Virus record (IMG/VR): IMGVR_UViG_3300014502_000001
Coordinates: 28,772-92,771 of that record
Direction: 5' to 3' (one strand)
DNA from: a virus
Length of the DNA: 64,000 nucleotides
Made by a program: the position numbers and the translations under genes. Numbering within the stretch: the stretch's first letter is position 1; each line of letters starts with the position of its first letter. Positions 50,407-59,357 of this stretch are shown here, piece by piece. The notes under the pieces are model-generated. The model made no database searches. It was not told the origin of the DNA and saw only the letters and a list, made by a program, of their open reading frames with translations.

Positions 50407-51600
50407 TTATCTAGCGTTTGGCCAACCGCGCACAGGCAGACCCTGAGAACGCTTCTGCATCTTCAGCTGGAATCCACCCATTCTTTCTGCATGGGTTTTG
50501 AGAGTGCGCATGGCAAGCTTATTTATCTTGTTCTCAGCTTTAGCCTTAACACCAGCCATCTGAATTTTGGCTTTTGCATCATTGTGAATTTTTACCATCT
50601 TAGGAGATGACTTCCACTGGCTCAGCCATCTTTTCTTTGATATGCCAGCAGGAGCGCCGTGCTCCTTATTCATGTTCTTGCTAGATATGCCCCACTTCAT
50701 GCCTGGAACGCCGTACTCCTGAACAGCATTCTCGCTAGGTCCTTGCAGAGCTTTCACCTTATCAATTCTGGTTCTGAGAGTACCAGCCCTTTTGCTGAAA
50801 CGCTGAATTTTTTTATCAGCCCGCTGAGCAGCGAATCCACCTCTGGCCGCATTGAGTTCTCTGTTAGCGGTGCTAAGATAAAATTTATTTGTATTTATGT
50901 GACCTTGGATATTTCTCAGAAGCTCTTTTTTTCGCTGACCCCATTTCATGCCTTGAACGCCGTACTCGTTTATTTTAGATTCACGTGCCATCCGACCGGA
51001 ATAGAAGCGTGACATGGAACCTGGCGCATGACGTACCACCGTCACTCCATTCATTCTGGTTTTAGATATGACTGCACCCTTTGGTCCCATACGGAATCCT
51101 GTATTGACATTGGCTGTCCTTTTCTCGAGACCAACCTTATAAAGAAATACACTAGCATTTTTGAGTCTATCCAGAGCTGAGCCGTGACCCAATGACTGAG
51201 GATTCCGCAATGCAGTCATCTGCTTGTGCAGACCTCCCTTGGCTAACCACGCAGCCCGACCAGCAGTGACACCCCATTTCATGCCTTGAACGCCGTACTC
51301 GGAGAGCTTGGATTCATAATATGTACCACCAAGATTGCCCTTGACCTTTGTCATGCCAAGTTCTTTATACATAGCGGCCATTTGCCCACGATTCTGGATA
51401 GCACGGATGCGGCCTATCATCTTTTTATTCACTTGTAATATGCGAGTCTGGCCTAGCTTGGTGCGAGCGCTCTTCAGACTTTGTCTTGTCCTGACAGCAA
51501 TGCGTGTAGCTGTCTGAAGATTGTTCTCGCCCGCCCGCCGCGTTCCCCATTTCATTCCTTGAACGCCGTACTCGTGAAGGATTATATTTGCAAGTTGCAT
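50407..51600 (-). CDS. Basic head polyprotein with four EYGVxGMKWG motifs
   Basis: 397 residues from the ATG at 51600 (AAAGGAG six nt upstream; overlaps the GIY-2 end by 19 nt). EYGV[QP]GMKWG occurs at 10-19, 101-110, 212-221 and 295-304, dividing the protein into four Lys/Arg-rich helical segments of 83-111 residues. In front of each is [L/I/V]-x-E (LHE, LSE, INE, VQE), resembling the T4 gp21 cleavage consensus. The YGVxGMKWG motif occurs in head-region proteins of other phages, without a function that I know. The most likely picture is an internal head protein cut into basic pieces by the prohead protease. Confidence 0.7.
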   Translation of the reverse strand: MQLANIILHEYGVQGMKWGTRRAGENNLQTATRIAVRTRQSLKSARTKLGQTRILQVNKKMIGRIRAIQNRGQMAAMYKELGMTKVKGNLGGTYYESKLSEYGVQGMKWGVTAGRAAWLAKGGLHKQMTALRNPQSLGHGSALDRLKNASVFLYKVGLEKRTANVNTGFRMGPKGAVISKTRMNGVTVVRHAPGSMSRFYSGRMARESKINEYGVQGMKWGQRKKELLRNIQGHINTNKFYLSTANRELNAARGGFAAQRADKKIQRFSKRAGTLRTRIDKVKALQGPSENAVQEYGVPGMKWGISSKNMNKEHGAPAGISKKRWLSQWKSSPKMVKIHNDAKAKIQMAGVKAKAENKINKLAMRTLKTHAERMGGFQLKMQKRSQGLPVRGWPNAR

Positions 51601-52253
51601 TCTAGACTCCTTTGCGCCCATGCTCGCTCTGCAGACACGCTCATTCTGTGGCGCGTCTCTTGAGAAAAAATTTGCCTGCTACGTGATTCACGCAGTTTCT
51701 TGCAAGTTCTGAGGGAGACAATCTTTCCTTTTTGCGTTTCACTTATTTTTCTTCTGGTCTCTTTAGAGACGCAATGACCCTTTAGTGATTCACTCATCTT
51801 TATACGCGTCTCATGAGAAATAATTTTTCCTTTGTGCGCCTTACTTATTTTTCTTTTAGTCTCTTTGCAAAGATGCTTACCAAACAAATAATGTTTTTGG
51901 CCAGATACGATTGCACTCAGCTTCAATCTTGTCTCAGTACTAGGATTCAGAATACCATCACCGCCGTCGGTGGAATTAGTTAGTCTGTAACCTAGCGCTC
52001 TATACTTTTTAATCATTGCCATTTCATCAGTATTCCATATTGCATTGCCTTTCAGCAATCCAATTCTAACTTCGTAGCCTTTAGCATAAACAGATCTGAT
52101 CCAGCGAGCAGCATAAGTATCAGATTCATCAGTCAGATTTCTCCTGTGGCCTCTCAATCTCACAGTCAAACGATGCTTAGTCTGACCAATATATCTCATT
52201 CCAGAATTACCAGGCTCTGTGGAATAGAGATAATAAACTTTGATATCACTCAT
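51582..52253 (-). mobile_element. Free-standing GIY-YIG homing endonuclease with NUMOD3 repeats (GIY-2)
   Basis: 223 residues. YYLYS then MRYIGQTKHR is the GIY-YIG core; from about 110 onward four or more NUMOD3-type repeats follow (KETKRKISKAHKGK, HETRIKMSESLKG, KETRRKISETQKGK, QETRHRMS), which bind DNA along the minor groove. ATG overlaps the upstream stop (ATGA). The gene end overlaps the start of the motif-repeat gene, whose ribosome site is inside it. Confidence 0.92.
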
Positions 52254-52762
52254 CGGCTTGCTCGTGTCGCCGCCTCCGCTAATAGCTGATCTATCATTGC
52301 AAAGGTCTCCTGGATGTACTGTTCAATCTTTACCAGCAATTCACTGCGCGTTTGTAGCACCATGAGATAGGCCGGAGTACCAGGGTGATGCACAAGCTTG
52401 GTGAATATCTCATCACCTTCATAGGTCGTGAAGTGCAAAAACTTTGCCGTCTTTGGTCTGATCTCATGCGGCTTAGTGCCCTCTTCAAAAAACCGGATCA
52501 CGTCTGGATTGGGATATAAATTGTGAATAACAAATTCCACAACACGATCTCTGCTATCAGCCGCCGGACCATCCATTACCCAAAAGTCACGAATTGTGGT
52601 ACTGCCGTCATGCTGCTTTGGAGTGTGGATTTTAACGGTGTCCAGAGCCCAGCGTGCAATTTTGCGCTGGGATACGCGCATGCGCGGAATGACTTTATTG
52701 TAAAGTGCACCCATGCGTGCACGGAACACTTCATAATCCACAGTCCACTTCATCTGTATCAT
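52250..52762 (-). CDS. HK97 gp10-type head-tail joining protein
   Basis: 170 residues. The segment FFEEGTKPHEIRPKTAKFLHF then GDEIFTKLVHHPGTPAYLM is the conserved core of HK97 gp10-like head-tail completion proteins. The ATG overlaps the upstream stop (ATGA). Confidence 0.85.
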   Translation of the reverse strand: MIQMKWTVDYEVFRARMGALYNKVIPRMRVSQRKIARWALDTVKIHTPKQHDGSTTIRDFWVMDGPAADSRDRVVEFVIHNLYPNPDVIRFFEEGTKPHEIRPKTAKFLHFTTYEGDEIFTKLVHHPGTPAYLMVLQTRSELLVKIEQYIQETFAMIDQLLAEAATRASR

Positions 52763-53478
52763 ATTGAGTACAGCATTGCCTTGCCGTCCAGAGCCTTTTC
52801 GAACTCGGATTTACGACCATCAATAAATGGCTTCATGCGATCCGCTGGATAATCGATCTGTCCGCCGCTGCGCTGAATGCCACCTTCCTGGCTGCGGCGC
52901 AGCATGACGACTTCTAAACATCGCCACACCGTTCCATCCAGCATCATAACCTGAAAATCCTCGGGCACCGTGGCTAGCGTCCAGGAGCTTTTCTCCACCG
53001 ACAGATACCACACTGGCACATTCACCACGACAGGCATTGGGATAATACGCACGGTGCGCGCAATGGGATCATATTCAAAGCGCAGCCGCTGTGTACCGCG
53101 CCGCCGCCGTAAAGCATCTATCGTGGCCAAGGACGGGAACTCATAGGCATTCTCTGGATCGTCTGAGCCAGTATTCACTATTATCCCAGTCATGGCTGGA
53201 TCGTTGAATCCGTCCGATGTGGCCGAGAGCACATTGCTGGGATACACCTCAGCCACGCGCAAGGTATTATCATTCACTGGATAGACGTCAGTGTAGGCAA
53301 TGGTCGTTAAAGAGCGCAGAACCTTTTTGGTGATCTTGTCAGCGATGAGCTTTAACACCCGCCCGTTTTCAGCAATGATGTCAGCGTCTAAAATATCCAC
53401 TACATTTTCGACAGGTATTTTTCCCAGCTCCAGCCGCACTGCATCGATCAGTGCTTGCTCGGTGGTAGTATAGCTCAT
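52759..53478 (-). CDS. Head-tail connector/adaptor-type protein
   Basis: 239 residues. A helical start (ALIDAVRLELGKIPVENVVD, LKLIADKITKKVLR) is followed by a β part (VYPVNDNTLRVAEVYP, RTVRIIPMPVVVNVPVWYLS). Position between glycosyltransferase and gp10-type gene suggests a connector. GGAGAG before the ATG. Confidence 0.5.
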   Translation of the reverse strand: MSYTTTEQALIDAVRLELGKIPVENVVDILDADIIAENGRVLKLIADKITKKVLRSLTTIAYTDVYPVNDNTLRVAEVYPSNVLSATSDGFNDPAMTGIIVNTGSDDPENAYEFPSLATIDALRRRRGTQRLRFEYDPIARTVRIIPMPVVVNVPVWYLSVEKSSWTLATVPEDFQVMMLDGTVWRCLEVVMLRRSQEGGIQRSGGQIDYPADRMKPFIDGRKSEFEKALDGKAMLYSI

Positions 53479-54236
53479 AATTGCTCTCCAAAAATCTCCA
53501 GCGAATGGCGCTTTATAGCCTCTGGGTGCTCACCCGTAAATGGAACAGCAGGAGAGCTCCCAAGCGGGTCGTTCTCATATTTTTCCCAGACCTCTTTGTA
53601 ATAAACTTCCCACGGCGTGTCGGCAGGATAGCCGTCCTTAGCGTATTCTCCACGCTTTAGATATTCCTGCACCCTAAAACGCTGACGCTCTTTGGACTGC
53701 GCCATTGAGTAGTGGTACACATATACACCAGGAATCAAAACCTTATACCTTAAGACTTTGCCCAGCTGCTCATGTCTAAATATAGGCGTCCTGCCGGCAG
53801 TGTGCCAGTACTCGTCTCCTCCGATAAAATGCGGACTGCCAATAAAATGATTCCAGCGAACACTGAAAGAGCCCACATCATCAGGAGCCGACTGGATGGC
53901 CTCAACCACCCGCCGTATGCCGTCCTCTGAATATGCCTCATCAGCGTCTTGTGACAGTACCCAGCAGTCGAACTCTTTGGGGATTCCTTTCAGATATACT
54001 TTTTCCTGTCCAAAGAAGTCGTGCGCCCCACTGGGAAGCTTCCACGTTCCCGCTTCATAAAAAGTTATCTTGCTACCGAATTTCTTTATGATGTCCAGGG
54101 AGCCGTCGGTGGAAGGACCAAAGCGTGAGCCGTCCACAATACAGAATCCATCGACATGATTGATGGTGCTTTCAATACATGATTGCAGTATAGGACCAGC
54201 ATTATAGACCATCATACCAACATACAGCTTGTTCAT
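53475..54236 (-). CDS. Glycosyltransferase family 2
   Basis: 253 residues. GT-A fold: VGMMVYNAGPILQSCIESTI at the start and SQDADEAY, a D-x-D sugar-nucleotide/metal site, near residue 94. It belongs to the glycan island between capsid and connector genes. Overlaps both neighbours (ATGA). Acceptor unknown; virion proteins or host surface glycans are candidates. Confidence 0.82.
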   Translation of the reverse strand: MNKLYVGMMVYNAGPILQSCIESTINHVDGFCIVDGSRFGPSTDGSLDIIKKFGSKITFYEAGTWKLPSGAHDFFGQEKVYLKGIPKEFDCWVLSQDADEAYSEDGIRRVVEAIQSAPDDVGSFSVRWNHFIGSPHFIGGDEYWHTAGRTPIFRHEQLGKVLRYKVLIPGVYVYHYSMAQSKERQRFRVQEYLKRGEYAKDGYPADTPWEVYYKEVWEKYENDPLGSSPAVPFTGEHPEAIKRHSLEIFGEQL

Positions 54237-54802
54237 ACTGCTAACTCCTCAGATTCCTTTTGTCCTTTTAGCCATTGGAAAAATGCTGGCCAGTAGGATC
54301 TATGATAGTTAGCTTTAGTGTTACAAGCAATACAAAGCGTGATAAGATTTTCGTGACTGCAATTCTTCTTGTCATAATCAATATGATGCACGTCGTGTCT
54401 TTTGCCATTCTCTGACACACTACATATCTGACAAATCCTGCCATCCCTTTCACGAATTTGCTCTTTAAGTCTTTCACTCCAATCAAGACTATAAGGCTCA
54501 AAACTTTTGCCGCCTTGCCAGCAACCATTACCAGCACCACTTCTCTTCTCGCGAGTTTCTTCGCTGACAGGAGGCCTGCTAGCTGCAGACAGTCTCATTT
54601 TTTCTTTAGTATATTCACTATGGTGTTTCCCCAGCATGCCTACATTCTCATTGCCCAGCGCATTCTTGTTACCTGTAGCAGCAAGACTCATTCTCTCTAA
54701 CCACTCAGAAGAAAAAGGTGGTCTCTTCTTGCCAGCCCAATAGCCTATACGACCAGCCATTTTGGCTATTGCCTTTCTATTATGGTGACTACCTTTTATC
54801 AT
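54233..54802 (-). mobile_element. Free-standing HNH homing endonuclease with NUMOD3 repeats (HNH-2)
   Basis: 189 residues from the ATG at 54802, 1 nt after the methyltransferase stop, with AAGGAA upstream. NUMOD3-type units (HHNRKAIAKMAG, HSEYTKEKMRLSA) and HNH core: CQICSVSENGKRHDVHHIDY, then CIACN. Very similar to HNH-3 at 63.1 kb, including the WPAFFQWLKGQKES segment. Ends with ATGA to the glycosyltransferase. Confidence 0.9.
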
Positions 54803-54803
54803 A

Positions 54804-55535
54804 TCAGCCGTTCCTTGTAAGACCAAAAGCAATCCACCCTTCTGCAACTGGTGCATGAAGCTCTTCAGAGTTATTCCAGATCTGTGAAAACCAAAAACGA
54901 AATTTGTTTCTCTCGTGAAATCGTCGTGCCCACCACATCGTATCATACATCGAGACATGCTCTCTCGTCAGTCCTTCATGAGAAAGATCAGCCTGACCAG
55001 GCTCAGCCCCGAATGATGGAACAGGCAAACGAAGAAGAATGCTATATTTAGCTACACGACTAATTTCGCTAACAGCAGGCATTATTTCTTCAATGTAAAG
55101 ATGTTCCAGCACATCAAAGGCGCAGACGAGATCAAAGCTGCTGTCTGCAAACATATTCATGTCGGTGATGCTGACAGGATATATCTTGTCGCGCACGCGC
55201 TCGGGAGCATGCTCGATGGCGGCTTTTGAAATATCCACACCCGCCGCCCGCCAGCCTATGTCCTGAAATGCTGCTGGAATAAATCCGAAGCTGCAGGCAC
55301 AGTCCAGTATGCTTTGGCACCTGGTGAAATAGCGCTTGATGAACTCAACCTTTTTCAGGGTCTCGTTCTTGGTGACTGGATCATTTTCATCAGGGAAGGA
55401 GTTGAATCTGGCACCCCAGTATTCGCCCCAATAATCGGCGTCGTAAAAAGCCGCCGTAGAACGCACCTTCCGCGATTCGGCTTGCTTGCGGCACTGAATT
55501 TCCAGAAGCTCTTTTTCCTGCTTTTCAGTCATCAT
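54804..55535 (-). CDS. Class I SAM-dependent methyltransferase
   Basis: 243 residues. ILDCACSFGFIPAAFQDIGW is motif I with the following GVDIS as acidic loop, and FDLVCAFDVLEHLY is the motif II/III region. The sequence resembles small-molecule or glycan methyltransferases more than DNA ones (no NPPY/DPPY). Being inside the glycan island, it may O-methylate a sugar. ATGA overlap with the glycosyltransferase fusion. Confidence 0.82.
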   Translation of the reverse strand: MMTEKQEKELLEIQCRKQAESRKVRSTAAFYDADYWGEYWGARFNSFPDENDPVTKNETLKKVEFIKRYFTRCQSILDCACSFGFIPAAFQDIGWRAAGVDISKAAIEHAPERVRDKIYPVSITDMNMFADSSFDLVCAFDVLEHLYIEEIMPAVSEISRVAKYSILLRLPVPSFGAEPGQADLSHEGLTREHVSMYDTMWWARRFHERNKFRFWFSQIWNNSEELHAPVAEGWIAFGLTRNG

Positions 55536-58237
55536 TGTACGATCTCCTTTACGATCTCATAAACTCGTTTCGGAGTAATGCTGCTCATGCAGTCGGTTAC
55601 ACGAATGTTTTCTTTCAGGCGGTGCGCACCGCCGCCTAGACAGTTGACGGTGAAATCACAGCCGCCCTGTTTGTTGTGAAGGGAGCATTGGCCCTGAATG
55701 ATAATCATGGATGGGAACATCTTTTCAAACACATCCCCATTCCTGTATCCAAACAACGTCACCGTTGGCACGCCTAGCGCCGCTGCCACGTTGGATGTCC
55801 CTGTGTCCGGCGAAACGACAACGTCTGCCGCTTTAGCTAGCGCCGCCATCTGGCGGAAAGTATATCTGGTCTCGTTCTCCAGTGCTATTACAGCGCCCAG
55901 TGTAGGCATATAATTCTTGACCAGATCGTCGGTGTGAATCCATTCCTTCATTTTATTGCTGCCACGCAGCGAGACCAGAATGTTCTTGGTGCCACCATGT
56001 GGATTGCTGCTGCTGCGCACCATATTTAGCCACACACTTTGGGCCCAGGAGTCCTCAGCAGATGTGGTGAAATACTCTGGGGTGATGTCGTCGACGGGCA
56101 GTCCCAGCACATTCAAATATATTTCCGTGCGCGGCGTGAGCACCCGCCCGTGATTATGGCATTCCTGATTTTCAACGCGGAACTCTAGGTCTGTAATATC
56201 AATGTAAAAATCAGGACGCGGCAGTGTCTCTGTCTGCTCAATGTAGGGATAGGCTTGTAGCAGAGATCTGAATTTTTCAGGCACCGCATAGCTCACAGCC
56301 ACATGGCTGCCCATTTCACGCTTTAGGATCTTTGCGATGATGGTGGAAAATATGATGTCGCCGTATCCACCCATGCGCCGCACGACTTGAACATGTGGAA
56401 AATTAGCCGCCTTGATCTTTTCATAGGTCACCGCGTGCGTCCACTCCAGGCCTAGCTTTTGCAGCGCCTGATACTCGTGCGGATCAATGCCCCACTTTTC
56501 CACATACAGAGCTTTGTTAGCGCCCCACGCGTGATCAAATGTCAGTTTGCGCTCAGCCTCGTCCGACTTGACCAGCGCCCCTAACACGTGGAAATATATA
56601 GCCCCAGCATACTTTGCAAACTTGCCGCCTAGCAGCCGAGTGCGCAGAGCATAGTCGTTGTCGTCGATATAACGCGGCACAAAACGAGTGTCATAATCGC
56701 CGACCTTGAGTATGCATTCCCTGGTAATCAGCGTGCACGAAAATGAGCTGGATGGAATATCAATGATGTTAACAAAGTCCTCGCCAGACGGCTGCGCCTT
56801 GTCAATAGCCCAAGGCGGAACACCGTTGGTCTCGGCCGCTGTGGTGATCCAGAATTCTGGATGCTGCTGCTGAAAGGCGATCAGCTTATCTGTAGTGTCA
56901 TAGCGCAGCGCCACATCATTGTTCAGCAGCAGCAGATATTCATAATCACGCTCGCGCAGACGTTTGTTCAGAACATTTTGCGCCGCTGAAACAGGCATCC
57001 GTCCTTCTATATATTCAACGCCGTTGTCTTTGAGCCATTGCTGGGTGCCGTCGGTAGAGGCGTTGTCCACCACCAGCAGATCATAGTCGTGCCACGAGCG
57101 CACCGACTCCACTGCTACCTTTGTCCAATGGAGCAGATTGAATGTGAGCATGCCAATCAGAACTTTTTTGATCTTAGCCTGAGCCGCCTTGATCTGAATG
57201 ATAATCTCTTCCGGCGTCAGCGCTGACATGCAAGGCGTATAGTCCAGCTGTTCCTTTTCTTTATAGGTACTGCCACCCGCTAGGCATTTCACTTCCCACC
57301 AGCAAGGCATTGCGCTCGGTTCCAGCGAACATTTACCTTTTATGATGACAGCCTTTTCATAATTCTCAGCAGCCTTGACGCCGTCGGTGTGACCAAATAT
57401 GGCATACACCCTTTTCTTCATAGCGCCGGCAATATGAAGAATAGCCGTATCCACCGTGACCACCGATTCGCACTGTTCTATCAAAGCTGCAATTTTTCGG
57501 ATCCCAATACCTTTGGGCAGATCCAGCACATTCCAGCCCAAATCCTCTTTCAGCCGTCCGGCTAGCGCTGCCGCCTGGGGATAGCTGCGCACCATCGCGA
57601 CGGAGATCACATGGAATGCTACGAGCGGCCCCTTCTCGGTCGGACGGCTTGCGATGAAGCCTTGGGCCCATTTGCGCTCCTCATCCGTCACGCGCCACAT
57701 AGGCGTTTTATTGATAAGATTCAGCCCTAACCGTTCAAGGATAAGATCGGTACAATTTTTATCGGACTGGAATTTGAGCTCTATTTTATTGGCATCAATG
57801 GTGACGTCATATTTCTGGTCTGTGGGTGCAGCATCATAATATAACTGACGCACGTTGGGATTATTTTCCCAAACGGCAGCGGGCTCACCCTTAGTGACCA
57901 AAACATCCACAGTCGCTTGATCACCATAGGCCATTTTATAGGCTTTTGGAATGGTCGTCATAATGACCATATCCCCAATGCGATCCGTTTTGCTGACGTC
58001 CAGCAGCACTGCCACTTTGCCCGTACCAGCAATAACACTTTCCAGCTCTTTACGATGTTCCCAAAAAGCCGGATACATCAGATACTGTACCAGCTCGGAC
58101 GGCCCGCCCGCGCCCAGGTATTTCACGCCTTTAGGCTTGAGCGTGTGCAACGTGCCCTGAATATAAAAGCTCTGCTCAATGGGACTCTCGTTGATATAAA
58201 CAGTCCCACAGGGCAGATGGATCTCGCGCATACTCAT
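55532..58237 (-). CDS. Three-domain glycosyltransferase fusion GT9-GT2-GT9
   Basis: 901 residues. Domain 1 (about 70-350) is GT9/heptosyltransferase-like: DRIGDMVIMT, VTVDTAILHIAGAM and a Cys-rich end (CSLEPSAMPC, CLAGG). Domain 2 (about 358-610) is GT2: VVDNASTDGTQQW, LLLLNNDVAL, RYIDDNDY. Domain 3 (about 640-901) is a second GT9: MGGYGDIIFST, VSPDTGTSNVAAALGVPTV and the same Cys-rich end (CSLHNKQGGC, CLGGG). Such a fusion would add several sugars in succession. GT9 enzymes commonly use ADP-heptose but the donor here is unknown. Confidence 0.85.
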   Translation of the reverse strand: MSMREIHLPCGTVYINESPIEQSFYIQGTLHTLKPKGVKYLGAGGPSELVQYLMYPAFWEHRKELESVIAGTGKVAVLLDVSKTDRIGDMVIMTTIPKAYKMAYGDQATVDVLVTKGEPAAVWENNPNVRQLYYDAAPTDQKYDVTIDANKIELKFQSDKNCTDLILERLGLNLINKTPMWRVTDEERKWAQGFIASRPTEKGPLVAFHVISVAMVRSYPQAAALAGRLKEDLGWNVLDLPKGIGIRKIAALIEQCESVVTVDTAILHIAGAMKKRVYAIFGHTDGVKAAENYEKAVIIKGKCSLEPSAMPCWWEVKCLAGGSTYKEKEQLDYTPCMSALTPEEIIIQIKAAQAKIKKVLIGMLTFNLLHWTKVAVESVRSWHDYDLLVVDNASTDGTQQWLKDNGVEYIEGRMPVSAAQNVLNKRLRERDYEYLLLLNNDVALRYDTTDKLIAFQQQHPEFWITTAAETNGVPPWAIDKAQPSGEDFVNIIDIPSSSFSCTLITRECILKVGDYDTRFVPRYIDDNDYALRTRLLGGKFAKYAGAIYFHVLGALVKSDEAERKLTFDHAWGANKALYVEKWGIDPHEYQALQKLGLEWTHAVTYEKIKAANFPHVQVVRRMGGYGDIIFSTIIAKILKREMGSHVAVSYAVPEKFRSLLQAYPYIEQTETLPRPDFYIDITDLEFRVENQECHNHGRVLTPRTEIYLNVLGLPVDDITPEYFTTSAEDSWAQSVWLNMVRSSSNPHGGTKNILVSLRGSNKMKEWIHTDDLVKNYMPTLGAVIALENETRYTFRQMAALAKAADVVVSPDTGTSNVAAALGVPTVTLFGYRNGDVFEKMFPSMIIIQGQCSLHNKQGGCDFTVNCLGGGAHRLKENIRVTDCMSSITPKRVYEIVKEIVQ

Positions 58238-59265
58238 CGGATAAACTCTTCAACACATTCCAACACGGTTTTGGCCAGAGCTTCTGTGTCCACCTTCACC
58301 AGACAATCATACCTGCCCGCGCAGGCCTCAGCTTTTTCTCTGCAAGGTTTGCAGCCGATGCGCTGTTCCAGCTGAATGGCGCGCACGCCTTCGGGCGCTA
58401 GCGGGTGTAATGATAATCTCTGCTGCCACGCCGTGGGCCCAAGCATCGCAATCACCGGAGTGGTTGTAAAGTGGGTGATCCATAGCGGCGCTGAGTCCAT
58501 AACCACAGCACATTCCGCTCCAGCTATCAGGCTGAATAACTGTGGAAGAGAGAGCTTGCTAGCGAAATGCTTGACCGGAATAGAGGAGGCGATCTTTTCT
58601 TCCGGAGGGCCAACGTGACAAACTTTTATGCCCGCAGCATTCAGCCTGACAGCTATTTTCTCCAGTGCCTGGAGCGGAAGGCACTTGCGGGTGTTGGCAC
58701 CCTGCGTTTGGAGAACAATATATTTCTCTCCCACGAGGGCTGGGATTTCTGGCAATTTTGAAATGTCCATGCTCCAGTCTATTTCAGAGGCTGGAGGCAT
58801 TTTCACGCCCGCCGCCTTTGCATAAATATGAACACGATGAAGAGCGCCGCGCTCCTCGTCGGTGTGATCCTGTTCTAACATCCAGTCGGCCACCAGTCCG
58901 ACATCACCGATGGTGGTATTTTTCTTCATGCTCTGAAAAGGAATATCCAGATATGGCATGATAGAGGCATACTGATCGCTGGCACGCAGGTAGCAATCCC
59001 AGCCCAGTTTCTTTATCTCGCGCAGCACAGGTATAGCCATCAGCGTATCACCCAGCGCCCAGGAGCGCTGAATATAAATCCGCTTTGCTTCTAGCTTCTG
59101 CGCCTCTTCTAAAAACTCGCCACTGATAGGTTCAAAACCAGTGGGCAGACCTGGACGGCCTAAAAAGTCAGCCACTCCATTGTGATCTACCCAGATCATG
59201 GTACGGCTGTTCTGAGGATAAAAACCTTGGGCGATGCGGCCCCTGTTGATCGCTAGCTTGAACAT
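58234..59265 (-). CDS. GT9/heptosyltransferase-like glycosyltransferase
   Basis: 343 residues. RSWALGDTLMAIPVLREIKK, VMDSAPLWITHFTTTPVIAM and the Cys-rich end (CKPCREKAEAC, RYDCL) match the GT9 fold and the two GT9 domains of the next gene. AGGAG precedes the ATG at 59265. First gene after the capsid terminator. Confidence 0.82.
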   Translation of the reverse strand: MFKLAINRGRIAQGFYPQNSRTMIWVDHNGVADFLGRPGLPTGFEPISGEFLEEAQKLEAKRIYIQRSWALGDTLMAIPVLREIKKLGWDCYLRASDQYASIMPYLDIPFQSMKKNTTIGDVGLVADWMLEQDHTDEERGALHRVHIYAKAAGVKMPPASEIDWSMDISKLPEIPALVGEKYIVLQTQGANTRKCLPLQALEKIAVRLNAAGIKVCHVGPPEEKIASSIPVKHFASKLSLPQLFSLIAGAECAVVMDSAPLWITHFTTTPVIAMLGPTAWQQRLSLHPLAPEGVRAIQLEQRIGCKPCREKAEACAGRYDCLVKVDTEALAKTVLECVEEFIR

Positions 59266-59288
59266 TTGATGCTCCTCATATCACTCGT

Positions 59289-59330
59289 GAAAAAGACTGG
59301 TGGGGTCGGCGTTAGCTTTCCCCACCAGTC
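59289..59330 (-). terminator. Rho-independent terminator after the major capsid gene
   Basis: GACTGGTGGGG (59320-59330) pairs perfectly with CCCCACCAGTC (59295-59305), 11 bp, followed by TTTTTC. It would cap capsid transcription, so the glycosyltransferases below would be read only by escape. Confidence 0.88.
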
Positions 59331-59357
59331 CACTACTCATGACGCTCAGGCGTCTGT

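Noticed and set aside
54804-55535. DNA methyltransferase
   Set aside because: No NPPY/DPPY or PC motif; the sequence and glycan-island context favour a small-molecule or sugar methyltransferase.
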